A DNA stretch of 64,000 nucleotides from Cyrtodaria siliqua (taxonomy: Eukaryota; Mollusca; Bivalvia; Adapedonta; Hiatellidae): NCBI GenBank assembly GCA_037043455.1, contig JAWPHD010001229.1, positions 280,036 to 344,035 of the forward strand, in the 5' to 3' direction. Of the stretch, positions 34,076-45,945 are shown piece after piece; position 1 is the stretch's first letter; every line of letters starts with the position of its first letter. A program made the translations under genes and the position numbers. The notes beneath the pieces were generated by a model. The model was not told where the DNA came from and ran no database searches. It saw only the letters and a program-made list of their open reading frames with translations.

Positions 34076-34413
34076 CATAATCTCCTTTTAAATAGTTTCT
34101 TTTAGAAACACATAACAAAGAAAGTTCCATCTGTTTAACTGTATTTCAACAATTTTGTTTAAAAATCTCTGCTACCCCTAGGCAGATTTTGATGAAACTT
34201 CACTTTCCAGCTTTTTCAAATGGTTCTCTGGTTCACATAACTGAGTCACTATTACTGAAAACATAAAAAAACAACTTCTGATGAACTATAGTCATTTATT
34301 GAAATTTCACAAGTAATCCTGCCGTTTGACTGCATAATTTGGTAGCTGATAATATATGGAAAACAACTCGTTGCTTTATGTGATTAAATGGTATACATTT
34401 TTTAAATTTGCAG

Positions 34414-34756
34414 TCTCGGAAAGCCTTTAGAAAGTGTTTGCAGTATAGTCCAGAGCTGCCAAATGAGCAACCTATGCAAACCCCAATCCATTGGCAAGCT
34501 GCACAAGAATCATTCCATCAGCTACAATCACCACTCCATCAGCAACCTGCGCAACAATCACCACTTCATCAACATCCAGCACTACAGTCTCAACACTATC
34601 AGAAACCTGCTTTGCAATCACCACTCCAACAACCTCTACTGCAATCACCACTTCATCAACATCCAGCACTACAATCTCAACACTATCAGAAACCTGCTTT
34701 GCAATCACCACTCCAACAACCTCATTTATTTTACAAGTGGGTCTTTTGCAGAAATA
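34414..34756 (+). CDS. Gln/Pro/His-rich exon of an unidentified gene (partial)
   Basis: Preceded by the acceptor TTTAAATTTGCAG. Reads SRKAFRKCLQYSPELPNEQP and then imperfect repeats such as QSPLHQHPALQSQHYQKPAL (84-bp unit at 34557 and 34641). It runs into a fragment of the TTAACCC-type MITE (34757-34815) with no clear donor, so the exon end is lost or unclear. No domain recognised; composition resembles a transactivation-type linker but this is only composition. Could belong with the exon at 35519. Confidence 0.4.
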
Positions 34757-34815
34757 CTGACGAACAGCTAACGGTGTAAAACCTGATGAGCCTGCGAGGC
34801 TGATCTGGTTTACAT
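34757..34815. mobile_element. MITE fragment related to 8199-8389
   Basis: TGACGAACAGCTAACGGTGT, ACCTGATGAGCCTGCGAG and GGCTGATCTGG match the interior of the MITE at 8199. Both ends missing. Confidence 0.6.
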
Positions 34816-34857
34816 TAGTCACATAGATCATTTATATCGGTCTCCAGCACTACGAGA

Positions 34858-35094
34858 GTGTTTTGTTTTGTTTGTATGATGTTTTAGTCATTTTCAACAC
34901 ATGTAAGGTTATATATTTGTGGTGAGGCAGACCATCCACTTTTTCTGGGTAGAACCAGTACTGTGCACCTCCCGCCATCCGTAAGAATCGACACTTCCTC
35001 ACAAGTCTAGCTCCCAGTGGGATTTGAACCCGCAGCGATGAGAGGCGAAGGTTTACAATGAATGTCGTTCACCATTCGGCCACGGAGACTACGA
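34858..35094 (-). mobile_element. tRNA-derived SINE, uninterrupted copy 2
   Basis: On the minus strand: A box region GTGGCCGAATGGTGAAC, B box GGGTTCAAATCCC, body GGATGGCGGGAGGTGCAC, and tail TATAACCTTACATGTGTTG then AACATCATACAAAC. Provides the empty-site version of the SINE split by repeat A2. Confidence 0.85.
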
Positions 35095-35518
35095 GAGAGA
35101 GAGCCTAAATGAGGTGTTGAGAAATATTGTAAAATAACATGCACCATTTTTTTAGGGGCTATAGCAATTCCAACCAAGTGTTATTCCATTAAGATATACC
35201 CAGGACACCCGGAAGGCAATTTAATAAACATCTATGGGTGAGCCCTATATCTGAAATTTGGTTCTTTCGACTCAATTTTGCATCTATGAGTGCGTGTTCG
35301 TTTCAAAAGTGCCTTCCTTGGGTTCCATGTATGTTTTAATGGAATAGCCCGAAGATGATAATAATTTAAACCATTAAAACTCCATACACCAATACTTATT
35401 GTAAGATGGTGGTTATTTGAAATTGCTCATATTTCAATAGGAAATGTATCATTCTCAAACATAAACTGTAGTGTATTTTTGTCTTTTACTTAAAGATTAT
35501 TATTTTGTACAGATTACC

Positions 35519-35627
35519 TAAAGGAAAACTGTGAGGCAAAATCCGCAGAGCAGACGTTAAAGGATTTGAACGCCACCATAAATAGTAAATGTGGAACTGC
35601 CAGGCGTTATTTCAATCCTAAGTGAAG
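35519..35627 (+). CDS. Candidate terminal exon, BEN C-terminus-like
   Basis: Acceptor TTATTTTGTACAG (to 35511). Reads YLKENCEAKSAEQTLKDLNA then TINSKCGTARRYFNPK and a stop. INSKC..ARR resembles the last helix of BEN domains. No upstream BEN exon was found nearby, so this is a suggestion only. It might be the tail of the damaged BEN gene separated by insertions, or of another gene. Confidence 0.35.
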
Positions 35628-35639
35628 ACGGGAACTTGT

Positions 35640-37680
35640 GAAGGATCCGAGTGTGGTGTCCATTTGATTATGGAAGTTTAATGAGGACATTTAATGATGA
35701 CATCTATAAACAACGTCAGATATGATATGTGGCTTTATTATATATCTATCAATAATTGTATACTAGTACCTTCATTTTCCTACAATGGAATACAAAATCC
35801 TGTATCACCTCTAGAGGCTTTATGAATCCAAATCACTACTCAACTAAAAATAGACTTTGGAACTTCCCATGCACATGTCAGATTGGAATGTTGGGGATTG
35901 CCCAGCTAGTAATCCATTAAGAACAATGGATGTTTTAACATGAAATGTGAACTTCAGATTGTTTGTGCATTTGTGAATATTGTGAGTTAATTAATTTAAC
36001 ATTATGTCAGTTGGTAAATTCACCAGAATTTGAATTGTTTACCCATGACATCAGTCTGCGAAATAAACGCATAGTCCGAGCCCGAGGCTATAACTTTTTC
36101 GTACGGACTATCAAACTGCTACAAATACATAGTCCGATCGGACCATTAGATAAGAAATCATTAAAACTATTTATCTGACCTGGAAATTCCGTGAATATCA
36201 GGTTATCAGATGCTTCGGACTATCATTGAGTAAAAGCTAGTGTTTTTCCATTGATAATTATGAGCGTCTGCGCGAACGAGACACAACGTTAGTAATTTAT
36301 TCCCTAGAGGGATATGTTGAATTTGGGATATTGAATATCCTATCAGATTGCAAGGAAACCATATGCACTTTCGTAACCGTGATTTTTACATTGCTTGTTT
36401 CTGTAAAATGTTTCGGCCTTGTCAACCTAGTAAGCAATAGCGATTCCGTGACTGTTCGGATTTTACGGAAATCGACGGAGATTTGTTTTCAACATGGCAT
36501 ACTTTCTCAAATTATGGAATGAAAATGCTAAGCCTGGAGGAAAAAAGAAAAAAAAGGATCAAAGATGTCACTGATTCTAAAAAAAATGTAGTACTTTTTT
36601 TTAAAATTGGAGAAAGTACGCCATTTTGTGCAGTTTTGAAACTGTATGCACATATTTTGCTGATGTTTTACTGTTTTTAAAAGTGAAAAATATCGGCTAA
36701 AGTAGTGGTAATTCGGATGGTATGTATTTCGGACAAAATTCGTTCTGAAACAGATGAAGTACCCTTTGTATTTCAAAGTACCAATTATTATAGGATCTCT
36801 TATGGGTTGTTGTTAATAGGCTTTATTAATTTTAATTATAGGATAACACATTTAAAACTTATGGGGAAATGGTACTTTAGAAAGGAAGTTATTGATCTAT
36901 TATTTTAAGAAATCCATTTGCTTGACAGGCATTGTTTCTACAATATTTAAGCAACATTGTAGTGCCTTATAGATGCTTTAAATAGACTTTTACAACTTTC
37001 AAATGAAATTTAAGTTGGTAGGGGGTTTGAGGGTGGGGATGAGGGGGGCTGTAAGGTACATATGCCTAATAAACTTAAATTATCACAGAATATATAATTT
37101 AATTTCAAAATTGTTTGAAAGTGCAATATATATTAAATGATGTTCATGTGTAAAAAGTGATAAAGACTAGTTCCAACCCTGCAAAATCTTAATTATAAAA
37201 GAATGATGCGCGGCCTGGGGATTACCCTATCCCTAATTGCCCCAAGTGGAAAAATAAAAACAACATGCCTTCAGAAATTTCTAGGGAGAACCCTGAGTAT
37301 GAAGAAAAAGAGTAAGTTGTTTGCAAAACAATTGGTTCAGTGGGCGCCCATGATAAATTGTTTTGTAAAATTTGCCAACTACTTTCTTTTCCAACAAGTC
37401 GGTTCTTTAGTTTCAGACGATGAAATTCCCTTTCGGACTATACCATTTTCTTAGCATGATAGTCCAAAGGACTATAAGGCTAAAAACTTTTTCGTGCAGA
37501 CTGCGGCATGAGTAATGAACCCATGTGTAGTTGTTGCAATGTAATATACATGTTTCCATGGCGTGTAATGTACATGTTTTCATGTCATTCCTGTTGGTGG
37601 TTTTCAGTTAATTTGACTTAATACAATCTTGTTTTGATACATGTATTCTATTTTAATGATATGTAAAGAGGTATATAATA
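35640..37680. other. Unassigned region with a repeated ATAGTCC motif
   Basis: No exon recognised. Related direct segments occur at about 36070-36110 (CATAGTCCGAGCC ... AACTTTTTCGTACGGACT) and 37460-37505 (GATAGTCC ... AACTTTTTCGTGCAGACT). They may be ends of an unidentified insertion 1.4 kb long. Confidence 0.35.
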
Positions 37681-38162
37681 AAAGGATTATTACTATAGCG
37701 TGGGATTCTTTTCAGCTGTTGGCATATGCACAAAGAGACTTGACAAATTTAAGACGTCAACAAATTAAACCTGGCATAAATGAAAAATATCAACAGTTGT
37801 GTCATGACAACACTCAGTTAACATCAAACCTGTTGGGGGATGACATCGAGAAACAACTAAAGTCTATGGATGACATCAGAAAGCTAGGGAAGGACACGAC
37901 AAAGCCGAGATACAACCCTCCGAAAATACAAAACAGAATGAGGGATCAGAGAGGACACGTGAAGGATGGTCCATCCAAAACCTATAGCGGTCAACCATAC
38001 AGTGGAAACTATCAGCATTCAGCACAACCACAGGGTCAGACCGGTCAAACTTACATGAAGCCTTTTTTAGGGAAAAAGCCCCGGCAGCAGCAGCCGGACT
38101 AGCCTCGGCAGCAGCAGCCGGACCACAAACACTCCAAGAAACCTGTCAACCATCGACATTAA
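37680..38162 (+). pseudogene. Gag-like fragment, DIRS-type retroelement
   Basis: Open from 37641. AWDSFQLLAYAQRDLTNLRR and INEKYQQLCHDNTQLTSNLL, then LLGDDIEKQLKSMDDIRKL, resemble the gag-like ORF of DIRS elements as I recall it. It is followed by a basic Gly/Gln/Pro-rich tail (PFLGKKPRQQQPD). The stop at 38100 falls within a short duplication of CGGCAGCAGCAGCCGGAC. No recombinase or RT of this element is visible, so it is a fragment. Family assignment is moderate. Confidence 0.5.
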
Positions 38163-38255
38163 AAGTCAGCGACACCAACCGAGAACATATAGTAAGTTTA
38201 GGATTTAGTGATTTACAAAATAAACCAAGCAACTTTACTCTAGGAAAAGTGGCAC

Positions 38256-38436
38256 AGCAGATGTAGAGAGAGTCTTCTCAGATGTGAACAGGACTGTTAC
38301 CGATTCTAGAAATAGATTACAAGTCACCAGCACCCACAAACTCTTGATGATACACAGAAATGCTAAACATTTAAATATTGCTAGAGCTGTGAGAAGATGG
38401 GCTGGTCAGAAAAAGAGAAGAACTGTCATCAAGTAA
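38256..38436 (+). pseudogene. hAT-like transposase C-terminal fragment
   Basis: Reads ADVERVFSDVNRTVTDSRNR, LQVTSTHKLLMIHRN, then a basic end and TAA (38434-38436). xxVERVFSxxxxxxTxxRxxL is typical of the hAT C-terminal dimerisation region. The catalytic part is absent. The tandem array that follows begins within a few bases of the stop. Confidence 0.6.
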
Positions 38437-39965
38437 AGGGTGACAGTGATACCATGAACAGTTGATGACTAGAGTTAAATAAATGAAGTTGTGAAGATGA
38501 AAAACTAGGACATGGAACACTTTTTAGTTAGGAATAAACGAACACAAGAGAATTGACAGTGATACCCTGAACAGTTGATGACTAGAGTTAAATAAATGAA
38601 GTTGTGAAGATGAAAAACTAGGACATGGAACACTTTTTAGTTAGGAATAAACGAACACAAGAGAATTGACAGTGATACCCTGAACAGTTGATGACTAGAA
38701 TTAGTGTAGAACTAAATAAATTAAGAGTTGTGAAGATGAAAAACTAGAATATGAAATACTTGTTTTATAATAAATGTACACCAGAGAATTGACAGTGATA
38801 CCATGAACAGTTGATTAAATAAATTTAATAAATTAAACTGTTGTGAAGATGAAAAACTAGAATATGAAATACTTGTTTTATTTAGTTAGTTGTTTTTATC
38901 AAATAATAAATGTACACCAGAGAATTGACAGTGATACCATGAACAGTTGATTAAATAAATTTAATAAATTAAACTGTTGTGAAGATGAAAAACTAGAATA
39001 TGAAATACTTGTTTTATTTAGTTAGTTGTTTTTATCAAATAATAAATGTACACCAGAGAATTGACAGTGATACCATGAACAGTTGATTAAATAAATTTAA
39101 TAAATTAAACTGTTGTGAAGATGAAAAACTAGAATATGAAATACTTGTTTTATTTAGTTAGTTGTTTTTATCAAATAATAAATGTACACCAGAGAATTGA
39201 CAGTGATACCATGAACAGTTGATTAAATAAATTTAATAAATTAAACTGTTGTGAAGATGAAAAACTAGAATATGAAATACTTGTTTTATTTAGTTAGTTG
39301 TTTTTATCAAATAATAAATGTACACCAGAGAATTGACAGTGATACCATGAACAGTTGATTAAATAAATTTAATAAATTAAACTGTTGTGAAGATGAAAAA
39401 CTAGAATATGAAATACTTGTTTTATTTAGTTAGTTGTTTTTATCAAATAATAAATGTACACCAGAGAATTGACAGTGATACCATGAACAGTTGATTAAAT
39501 AAATTTAATAAATTAAACTGTTGTGAAGATGAAAAACTAGAATATGAAATACTTGTTTTATTTAGTTAGTTGTTTTTATCAAATAATAAATGTACACCAG
39601 AGAATTGACAGTGATACCATGAACAGTTGATTAAATAAATTTAATAAATTAAACTGTTGTGAAGATGAAAAACTAGAATATGAAATACTTGTTTTATTTA
39701 GTTAGTTGTTTTTATCAAATAATAAATGTACACCAGAGAATTGACAGTGATACCATGAACAGTTGATTAAATAAATTTAATAAATTAAACTGTTGTGAAG
39801 ATGAAAAACTAGAATATGAAATACTTGTTTTATTTAGTTAGTTGTTTTTATCAAATAATAAATGTACACCAGAGAATTGACAGTGATACCATGAACAGTT
39901 GATTAAATAAATTTAATAAATTAAACTGTTGTGAAGATAAAAACGTAGAACATAAAACATTTTTA
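38437..39965 (+). repeat. Tandem array of 113-bp then 136-bp units
   Basis: GACAGTGATACCATGAACAG recurs at 38442, 38555 and 38668 (older, 113 bp apart), then 38791 and every 136 bp at 38927, 39063, 39199, 39335, 39471, 39607, 39743 and 39879. The 136-bp units are almost identical and differ from the 113-bp form by an extra TTTAGTTAGTTGTTTTTATC segment. Every unit contains AATAAA motifs. Non-coding. Confidence 0.95.
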
Positions 39966-40429
39966 GTTATGTATTTTTATTGAATAATAAATAAATAATA
40001 AAGAAAAATAAAGAGAAAATAAAATAATTTTATTCAGCAGCTTCTTATTTCATGTACTTCTAGTTAAGTCCCAATCCCACCATGCATCAAAAGCCCTGCA
40101 ATATTACAAGTATACATTTTATAATAAAAAAAAGTTATTCAACAGTATAGTAATATTGCTCAAATGACTGTAAGTTAAGTTATACAATGAACATTGTGTA
40201 ATAATACCTGTAACCACCACATCAAACTAAATAATTTTTTATTTTATTTGTATTCACTCAAATCACAGAAGTAGATATAGAAGATTGATGAAAACTCATA
40301 CTCAAACATACCATAAAAGCAACATAAAAAAACAACAAAATTACAAAGACCATTTTTTACTAATTTTGCACGTTAAAAATGCCATTTTTTTTTATTTACC
40401 CTGCCCTTTCTCAAGGCTACATACTTATA
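39966..40429. other. AT-rich spacer
   Basis: Nothing recognised between the array and the Ty3/gypsy fragment. Confidence 0.4.
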
Positions 40430-41000
40430 TATAGACGGTCGAGGCAAGAACACGATAAAAAACGGAGAAATGCAACTACAACGCGCTCGTGAAAAAGGCA
40501 TTCGCTTTAACCCCGACAAATGCACTATAGGTGTAAACGAAGTGCCATTTTTTTGTCACAATTTAAGAAGCACAGGCCTAAATCCGGACTCTAGCAAAGG
40601 CGGAGGCCATCATAAAACTTGACATCCCTGACACTCGCCCAAAGCTGGAAAGTGTTCTAGGAATGATTAATTACCTAGGAAAATTTGTGCAAAACCTTGC
40701 AGAGGTTAGATGTCCCTTTAGGAGCCTTTTAAAAAAGGGAACTGAATTTTTCTGTGATGAACTGCAAGATAGGGCATTTTAAGAGGTCAAGAGCATAATA
40801 ACAAACACTCCCGTGCTAGGATATTATGACCGTAAGGAGCCTCTGACGCTTGAGGTAGACGCGTCAAAATAAGGTATTGGCGCCTGTCTGATGCAACAGA
40901 GCCGCTCCATCGGGTACGCATCAAAAACCTTGACCAGCACAGAAATCGGATAAGCTCAAATAGAGAGAATTACTAGCAATAATATTCTAAGAATGGGTAG
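40430..41000 (+). pseudogene. Ty3/gypsy pol fragment (RT thumb to RNase H)
   Basis: KGIRFNPDKCTIGVNEVPFF, LGMINYLGKFVQNLAEV, RSLLKKGTEF, TNTPVLGYYD and LTLEVDASK.GIGACLMQQ are the C-terminal RT and N-terminal RNase H blocks of Ty3/gypsy elements. Stops occur inside the RNase H segment (for example after DRAF and DASK) and the catalytic YXDD block is missing. No LTRs found. Confidence 0.75.
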
Positions 41001-41097
41001 CCCATTCTCTCTCCACAAACTGAAGAAACCGGGGCAAAAAAAAACATAGGTAGTATAACATCAGCGCAAGTGCTTACGCCTTCGGAATGTATTCGAA

Positions 41098-42353
41098 ATG
41101 ATGCGCATTCGGACACATCTACAGTTGATTCAATGTCTAGTCCAAATCAGCAAAGAAATGGGGGAAATGAAATGCATGATCATTCTGGAAATGCAGTCTA
41201 CATGTCATGGAAACAGTACAAATGTGACGACTTGTGCAACTAACTCTCCACGAAGCCCACTGTTTTATCCAAGTCAAATGATAAACAGTTTGCGTAATCC
41301 TAAAAACGGACAAACTCCCAAGAGTGTGAACAGTAGACAGCTTGATCTAGTTTCAAGTACTAAAAGCGTGATCAGTGAGGAACCCAATAAAGACATGGCA
41401 TCTGTTAAAGAACCATATCGATCGACAGTATCTGACATAAGTAACACGCGCAAGGGTGGAAACAGTAAATGGAAAAGTCACCGTCCAAATTTCGCATCTG
41501 AGGAACTAGTAGGTGATGACTATAAAGATGATGAAGAGACCATTCCAATCAAGGGCGCCCCATTCAGACATAACTAGCAGATTAAAGCTAATATAACATT
41601 GGACATTGATAGTGAATTGCATGTTTGTGACAACAAGATAGAACCAAGAGAAATATATACCACACCCATCAGAGCAAGATTTACGGAAACAAACGGACTA
41701 GAAAATGTTGAAATGATAATGCAGAGTAAATGAGACGCAGAAATGTCACAAATAGACAGGCTGATGGAGTATGGAAAAATTGCTATTGGATCGGATTGCT
41801 TTGCTAGTATAGTAACATCTGGAGAATAGATTCAGTGGTCTTACACCTCTTTGCTGTTGCATATATGTGGCCAAATACACGTAAATGAAGTATTTGTTGT
41901 ACTAATGAAGGCTGGAGGTACACTAAGATATATTCAATATAACAAGAATTAGAATGTCCTAGAAAATGGGTGGCAAGATAAGTTTATGGGAATGAAGTTA
42001 TCACTAGCTTAGAGTCTCGGTGGAAATGACTACCTTCCAAAATTCTATGGAATATCACATGTACAACAGTCGACATGTTCTTGGAGCACCAGATATTCAG
42101 AGATGAATTGTTCAGATTTCATGAAAATGACGAGACCAAACAAGTGACAGTTTCAGTTGAAGGCTGTGTCTATAAAGAATTTATCAAATACATATATACA
42201 CCAAAGAGGTTAAACCCAGAACATTTTGATTTTGAAGAAATAAGACAACTGACGATCAGACCGCCTACCCCAAAAGCAGATTTTTTTTTTGAAAAATCCC
42301 CAATTATGGATGTCTGGGTTAGAGTGTCAATGTCAAGAGACAGGTACAGTTGA
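41098..42353 (+). pseudogene. Decayed ORF of unknown family
   Basis: A 159-codon frame (Ser/Thr/Asn-rich, ending 41577) continues past stops in the same frame with IGSDCFASIVTSGE, SYTSLLLHICGQIHV and SLGGNDYLPKFYGISHV. A shift at about 42075 gives EHQIFRDELFRFHENDETKQ and VYKEFIKYIYTPKRLNPEHF. GGNDY with FYG..H looks like the middle of a recurrent invertebrate protein, possibly nuclease-like, but I cannot name it. At least four stops and one frameshift. Confidence 0.45.
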
Positions 42354-42579
42354 ATTCAATGCTAGAGTAAATGTCTTCATTATATTCAACACAAACGTTT
42401 TGTCTATTAATCAGATGCTCTTCATTCTATACCGTATGCAATATATGTAATAATTCAGTATACGTAGTGTAATGAACTATAGTTTGAATCGTTTGTATGT
42501 ACATTGTATGTTGCTTGCATTTACATGTGACGGACTTGATAGCAGGACCCTAATTCTAACACTTTTCTGTTACAGAAAC

Positions 42580-43075
42580 ATGAGCCAGTCTGACGACATG
42601 GAATATGTAGAGGCCGTCGTCAAACAGAATGAAATATTCGTAGCTAAGGAGCTGGCAAAGGCCAGAAAAAGAGAGAGCGAAGCGGAGGCGTCTAACGCTA
42701 AGAAAATAAAGACTATGGACGACCAAATAGGACGGATGGGGCAGGATCTCCGAGCAAAGGAGGCCGACATAATACTGCTTCAACAGCAAGTAGCTCTGCT
42801 GGCCAATCAAAGTGTGCCAACATAGACATCATAGGAACCGTCTTCCGCGCTATCGGACATCAGCTGAAAGATGAATGTCAGCCACAACTGTATGAAGCAC
42901 CGTCGCAGGAGCTACATGTGCATGACATAACTCGTTGTTTAAAATACGAGGACAGCTATATCCTTGGCAAAATGAATGCCACACTGAAGCAGTGCAAAAG
43001 AAAGCAAGTTAGCACACCCCCAAAAAGGAAGAAGACGGAAGAAAAAGAATTTAACATCAACCCCAAGGTTAGTTG
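42580..43075 (+). pseudogene. Coiled-coil ORF, frameshifted
   Basis: Follows CTGTTACAG. MSQSDDMEYVEAVVKQNEIF leads into a heptad-rich coiled coil with Glu/Lys/Ala, ending at a stop at 42825. A one-base shift continues as DIIGTVFRAIGHQLKDECQP to a basic PPKRKKTEEKE and a possible donor GTTAGT. Precedes the SGNH fragment at 43285 in the same orientation. Together they resemble an ORF1 of a retroelement. Confidence 0.45.
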
Positions 43076-43284
43076 CCTCACCAAATAGTTTGTTTTCTTG
43101 TTATTTTGTCAACAGTATTTCAGTCATATGTAGCAGTGGACATTTCATGTAGCTGAGATTCTGACCTGCACTAACTAGGTCTCCCCAGAACCATCCAAGC
43201 TGGGTCGCACACAAGAGTGTGAGTATTATTGTATAAAAGAATAGTATTATGACGTACCCAATGTTCATTGAATAATATCTTAGA

Positions 43285-43795
43285 AACTGGGTAGCAATGA
43301 CCTCATAGATCACTCAGTTGGAGAATGCATGTCAGCGCTATCAGGCATCCTTGACACATGCGCTGAAAAATACCCGCAAACAAAAGTGCACATTATGCAT
43401 GTTCTTCCCAGAAGAGCAGACCACCAGTTTAACAGAGGCGTAGAGGACCTCAACCATTGCATGGAAACACTTAAATCAGAAACAGTACAGATCATTCCAA
43501 ATGACAGTATCAACGCACGTGATGACACGGTCTATAATGACAAAATTCATTTAAATAAACAAGAAAATGCCAAACTGGTCAGAACAATAAAAACTCACCT
43601 AAACCCCATTTTAGGCTTACAAGATTACAAAACATTTGGACAAGAACGGACATTCGAAAATATGCTACGCCCAATAGAGGCTACATACATACCATGCCAG
43701 ATGTTGAGAATCAATACTATACCAACAAACAACACAACCCGGAACAAAACAACATGAAGAGGCTTATGATGTCTCTTCTTGAACAAATGTAAACT
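43285..43795 (+). pseudogene. SGNH-hydrolase-like fragment
   Basis: GSNDLIDHSVGECMSALSGI has the block III GxND. TKVHIMHVLPRR and NDKIHLNKQ (DxxH, block V) follow in order to a stop at 43757. The next frame continues QRGL-like to 43790. Block I (GDS) is missing upstream. Similar domain logic to 16865 but sequence clearly different, so from another element. Confidence 0.55.
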
Positions 43796-44096
43796 CACTT
43801 TACTGACAAGGGAGATAAACACTATTATAATAACATGAACATCATTTCCTGTATTATCTCCCCTAAAAGTGTATCTGTTCTAAATACACTAAAGTCATTA
43901 TGCATAATGTAGGATTTAGTTGCAAGATGTAACACATCCTGTAAAACTATGGAAAGAACAACACAAAAATAGTGCTGAAGTTAAAAATATTTGATGTCAA
44001 CACCATGGTTAAAATAGCTTAGTTGTGTAGCAATTATGCTAGGACCAGTCCAGGCATATACGTCACTTCCGGTTTGTAGCCTGGAATTCATTACAA

Positions 44097-44173
44097 ATCC
44101 AGAGCTCATACAAGACAGACGTCAACCCAATACAGTGGAAAACCTCCATCTGACTGTGTCTGACTTCTGATTA
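44097..44173 (+). repeat. Direct repeat, copy 1 of a 70-bp segment
   Basis: ATCCAGAGCTCATACAAGAC to CTGTGTCTGACTTCTGATT matches 45129-45203 almost exactly. Copy 2 is the 3' end of the ORF at 44497, so copy 1 is a detached piece of its 3' end. Could be a terminal repeat of a retroelement or a short duplication. Confidence 0.7.
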
Positions 44174-44496
44174 CGTGAGTTACCATTTGTAATCACTGTA
44201 TAATATGTATATCTAGGGCAAGATTGCTTTAATGGCGTTGTCGGCAATAAAGTACCTAGAGGCACATATTGGGAAAATCCCACTTGTGGAATTCACATCG
44301 ATAGCAAAGTTAGGCTCGATGCAGAATTTCGGTCTGTTGCCGATTAATTCGGTAGACAACTGTTGTAAACAACTGTTGTATGTCATTTTATGACATTTTA
44401 TGTCCGTTATCACTCTAAAAGAGAAAAAACTGTCGGTTTTTATCTTTTATTGTGTTGCGGTAAACGCAATTTGGCGGGAAGGAGAGACTGGTAAGG

Positions 44497-45195
44497 TTTG
44501 TCGAGACGAACCTGTGGATTGACCCGCTAGCTACTATAACCCCCGAGACCGGTAGAGCGATGCTAAGCTTGTGTCAAGCCGCAGTGTGATTTGATCCAGG
44601 GAAATTTACCCTGAATCCTGTCAACTCGCCAGCCGTGCTCATCCATTGGAGACCACTGTCATTCCTTATGAGTCGTCTCACAGGACCGGACTCTAGACTA
44701 ATGTGGGAGCATTTTGGACCGGATGTTGAACCAGTTCAAACAACTGCGTCTCAATCTGTTCCTGGGTTCAGCAAGTCCCGAAGGAATCGACCTAATCCCA
44801 TCAGACGGGCCAAGGCCAAGAATCAGGAAACACACGTCTCTGAAGAGAATCAGGAAACCCCAGCCAAGGAGGAGTCGGTATCCAAGGAACGAAGCCTAGT
44901 GTTGACTTCTACTACAGGAGTACCAGTCTCGTTGACTTCAACCACATGTGGATCACTATCAAGGATGTCCCAGTCTGTGTTCGCTTGTGGAACAACAACT
45001 GGACTGAAGCTGTCCCTTGTGGAAGAGCCCCTACCAAGGCAGGTACAGGATCAAACTCTTGTATCGGACGTCACCATGAAGGACCTGGAACTGGATTATC
45101 AGGATAGTCCAGACAAACCTAATGCTGGATCCAGAGCTCATACAAGACAGACGTCAACCCAATACAGTGGAAAACCTCCATCTGACTGTGTCTGA
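44497..45195 (+). pseudogene. Unidentified ORF with one in-frame stop
   Basis: Open from about 44497 as FVETNLWIDPLATITPETGR, a TGA at about 44587, then FDPGKFTLNPVNSPAVLIHW and a Ser/Thr/Glu-rich tail to 45195. The part from 44635 is open. No motif recognised. The repeated tail at 44097 and decayed neighbours suggest a mobile-element protein, possibly gag-like. Weak. Confidence 0.4.
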
Positions 45196-45404
45196 CTTCT
45201 GATTGCTTTAGTAGTGATACTCCACATTATACTGCTTTATTTTAAAGGAAATTTTCTAGTCAATATGTTGACTGACTTCTGCATAATGTTAAATCTTATT
45301 ATAAGATGTAACACAGATGTCAAAGTTAAACAGCAATATTACAGCTACTAGTATGTAATGATTGTTTCACCATTTTGTTGTTATTAGAACTAGTTTGATA
45401 GCTT

Positions 45405-45650
45405 AGCAAGTGTTCTTGGGCAAGACACTTTCCCTTAGCCTCGTCCGTCGGATGTGGACGTAAACCGGGCTGTCCCGTGTATCGGTCTATCATCTGAGCA
45501 CGTTAAAGAACCATAGGAATATATTCGATAATAAGAGGAGAGCACGGTTCCCGGATTCCTATGTATCCTTCCCCTCTCCCTGGGGCGGCTCTAAATAACC
45601 TATACTGTGTTGATGAGCCGTTAAACAACATTCAATTAAATTATTTTTAC
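45405..45650 (+). mobile_element. LINE/SINE-type 3' tail fragment
   Basis: GTTCTTGGGCAAGACACTTT, CGTAAACCGGGCTGTCCCG, GAGCACGTTAAAGAACC and GCCGTTAAACAACATTCAA are typical, in my recollection, of a 3' tail shared by many invertebrate SINEs and LINEs. No head or ORF belongs to it. Confidence 0.6.
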
Positions 45651-45774
45651 ATACAAATTGGTATTTATACCCATCTATATAAGATACACAACATATCAAA
45701 CAGGTTTTTTATTTCAACCTCCGATGGCATCTTTAACAGATGCCATCGGGGGTTGGGCGAATGTCAACTGAGGG

Positions 45775-45940
45775 GTGGGGTCAAAATTTCTATTTTTTTA
45801 TTATGTCTTATAAATTCAACCAAACTTTGTGTAGTACTTCACCACATCATAACGACGTGCAAGAGCAACATTATTATTGACTCCGCCACAAGGGGGCCTG
45901 CCCCAGGGGTCAAAAGGTCAAATACACTAAAAATTTAACT
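45775..45940 (+). repeat. About 130-bp tandem repeat unit, left of LINE insertion
   Basis: CATAACGACGTGCAAGAGCA, GGGGGCCTGCCCCAGGGG and AAATACACTAAAAATTTAAC match two units at 52015-52282. The LINE splits what was one array. Confidence 0.75.
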
Positions 45941-45945
45941 AAATA

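Noticed and set aside
34472..34831. Antisense 119-residue Val-rich protein
   Set aside because: Shadow of the Gln-rich repeat exon on the plus strand.
36331..37454. A gene made of several 60-80-codon frames
   Set aside because: Frames overlap on both strands in AT-rich DNA with no splice logic or conserved motifs.
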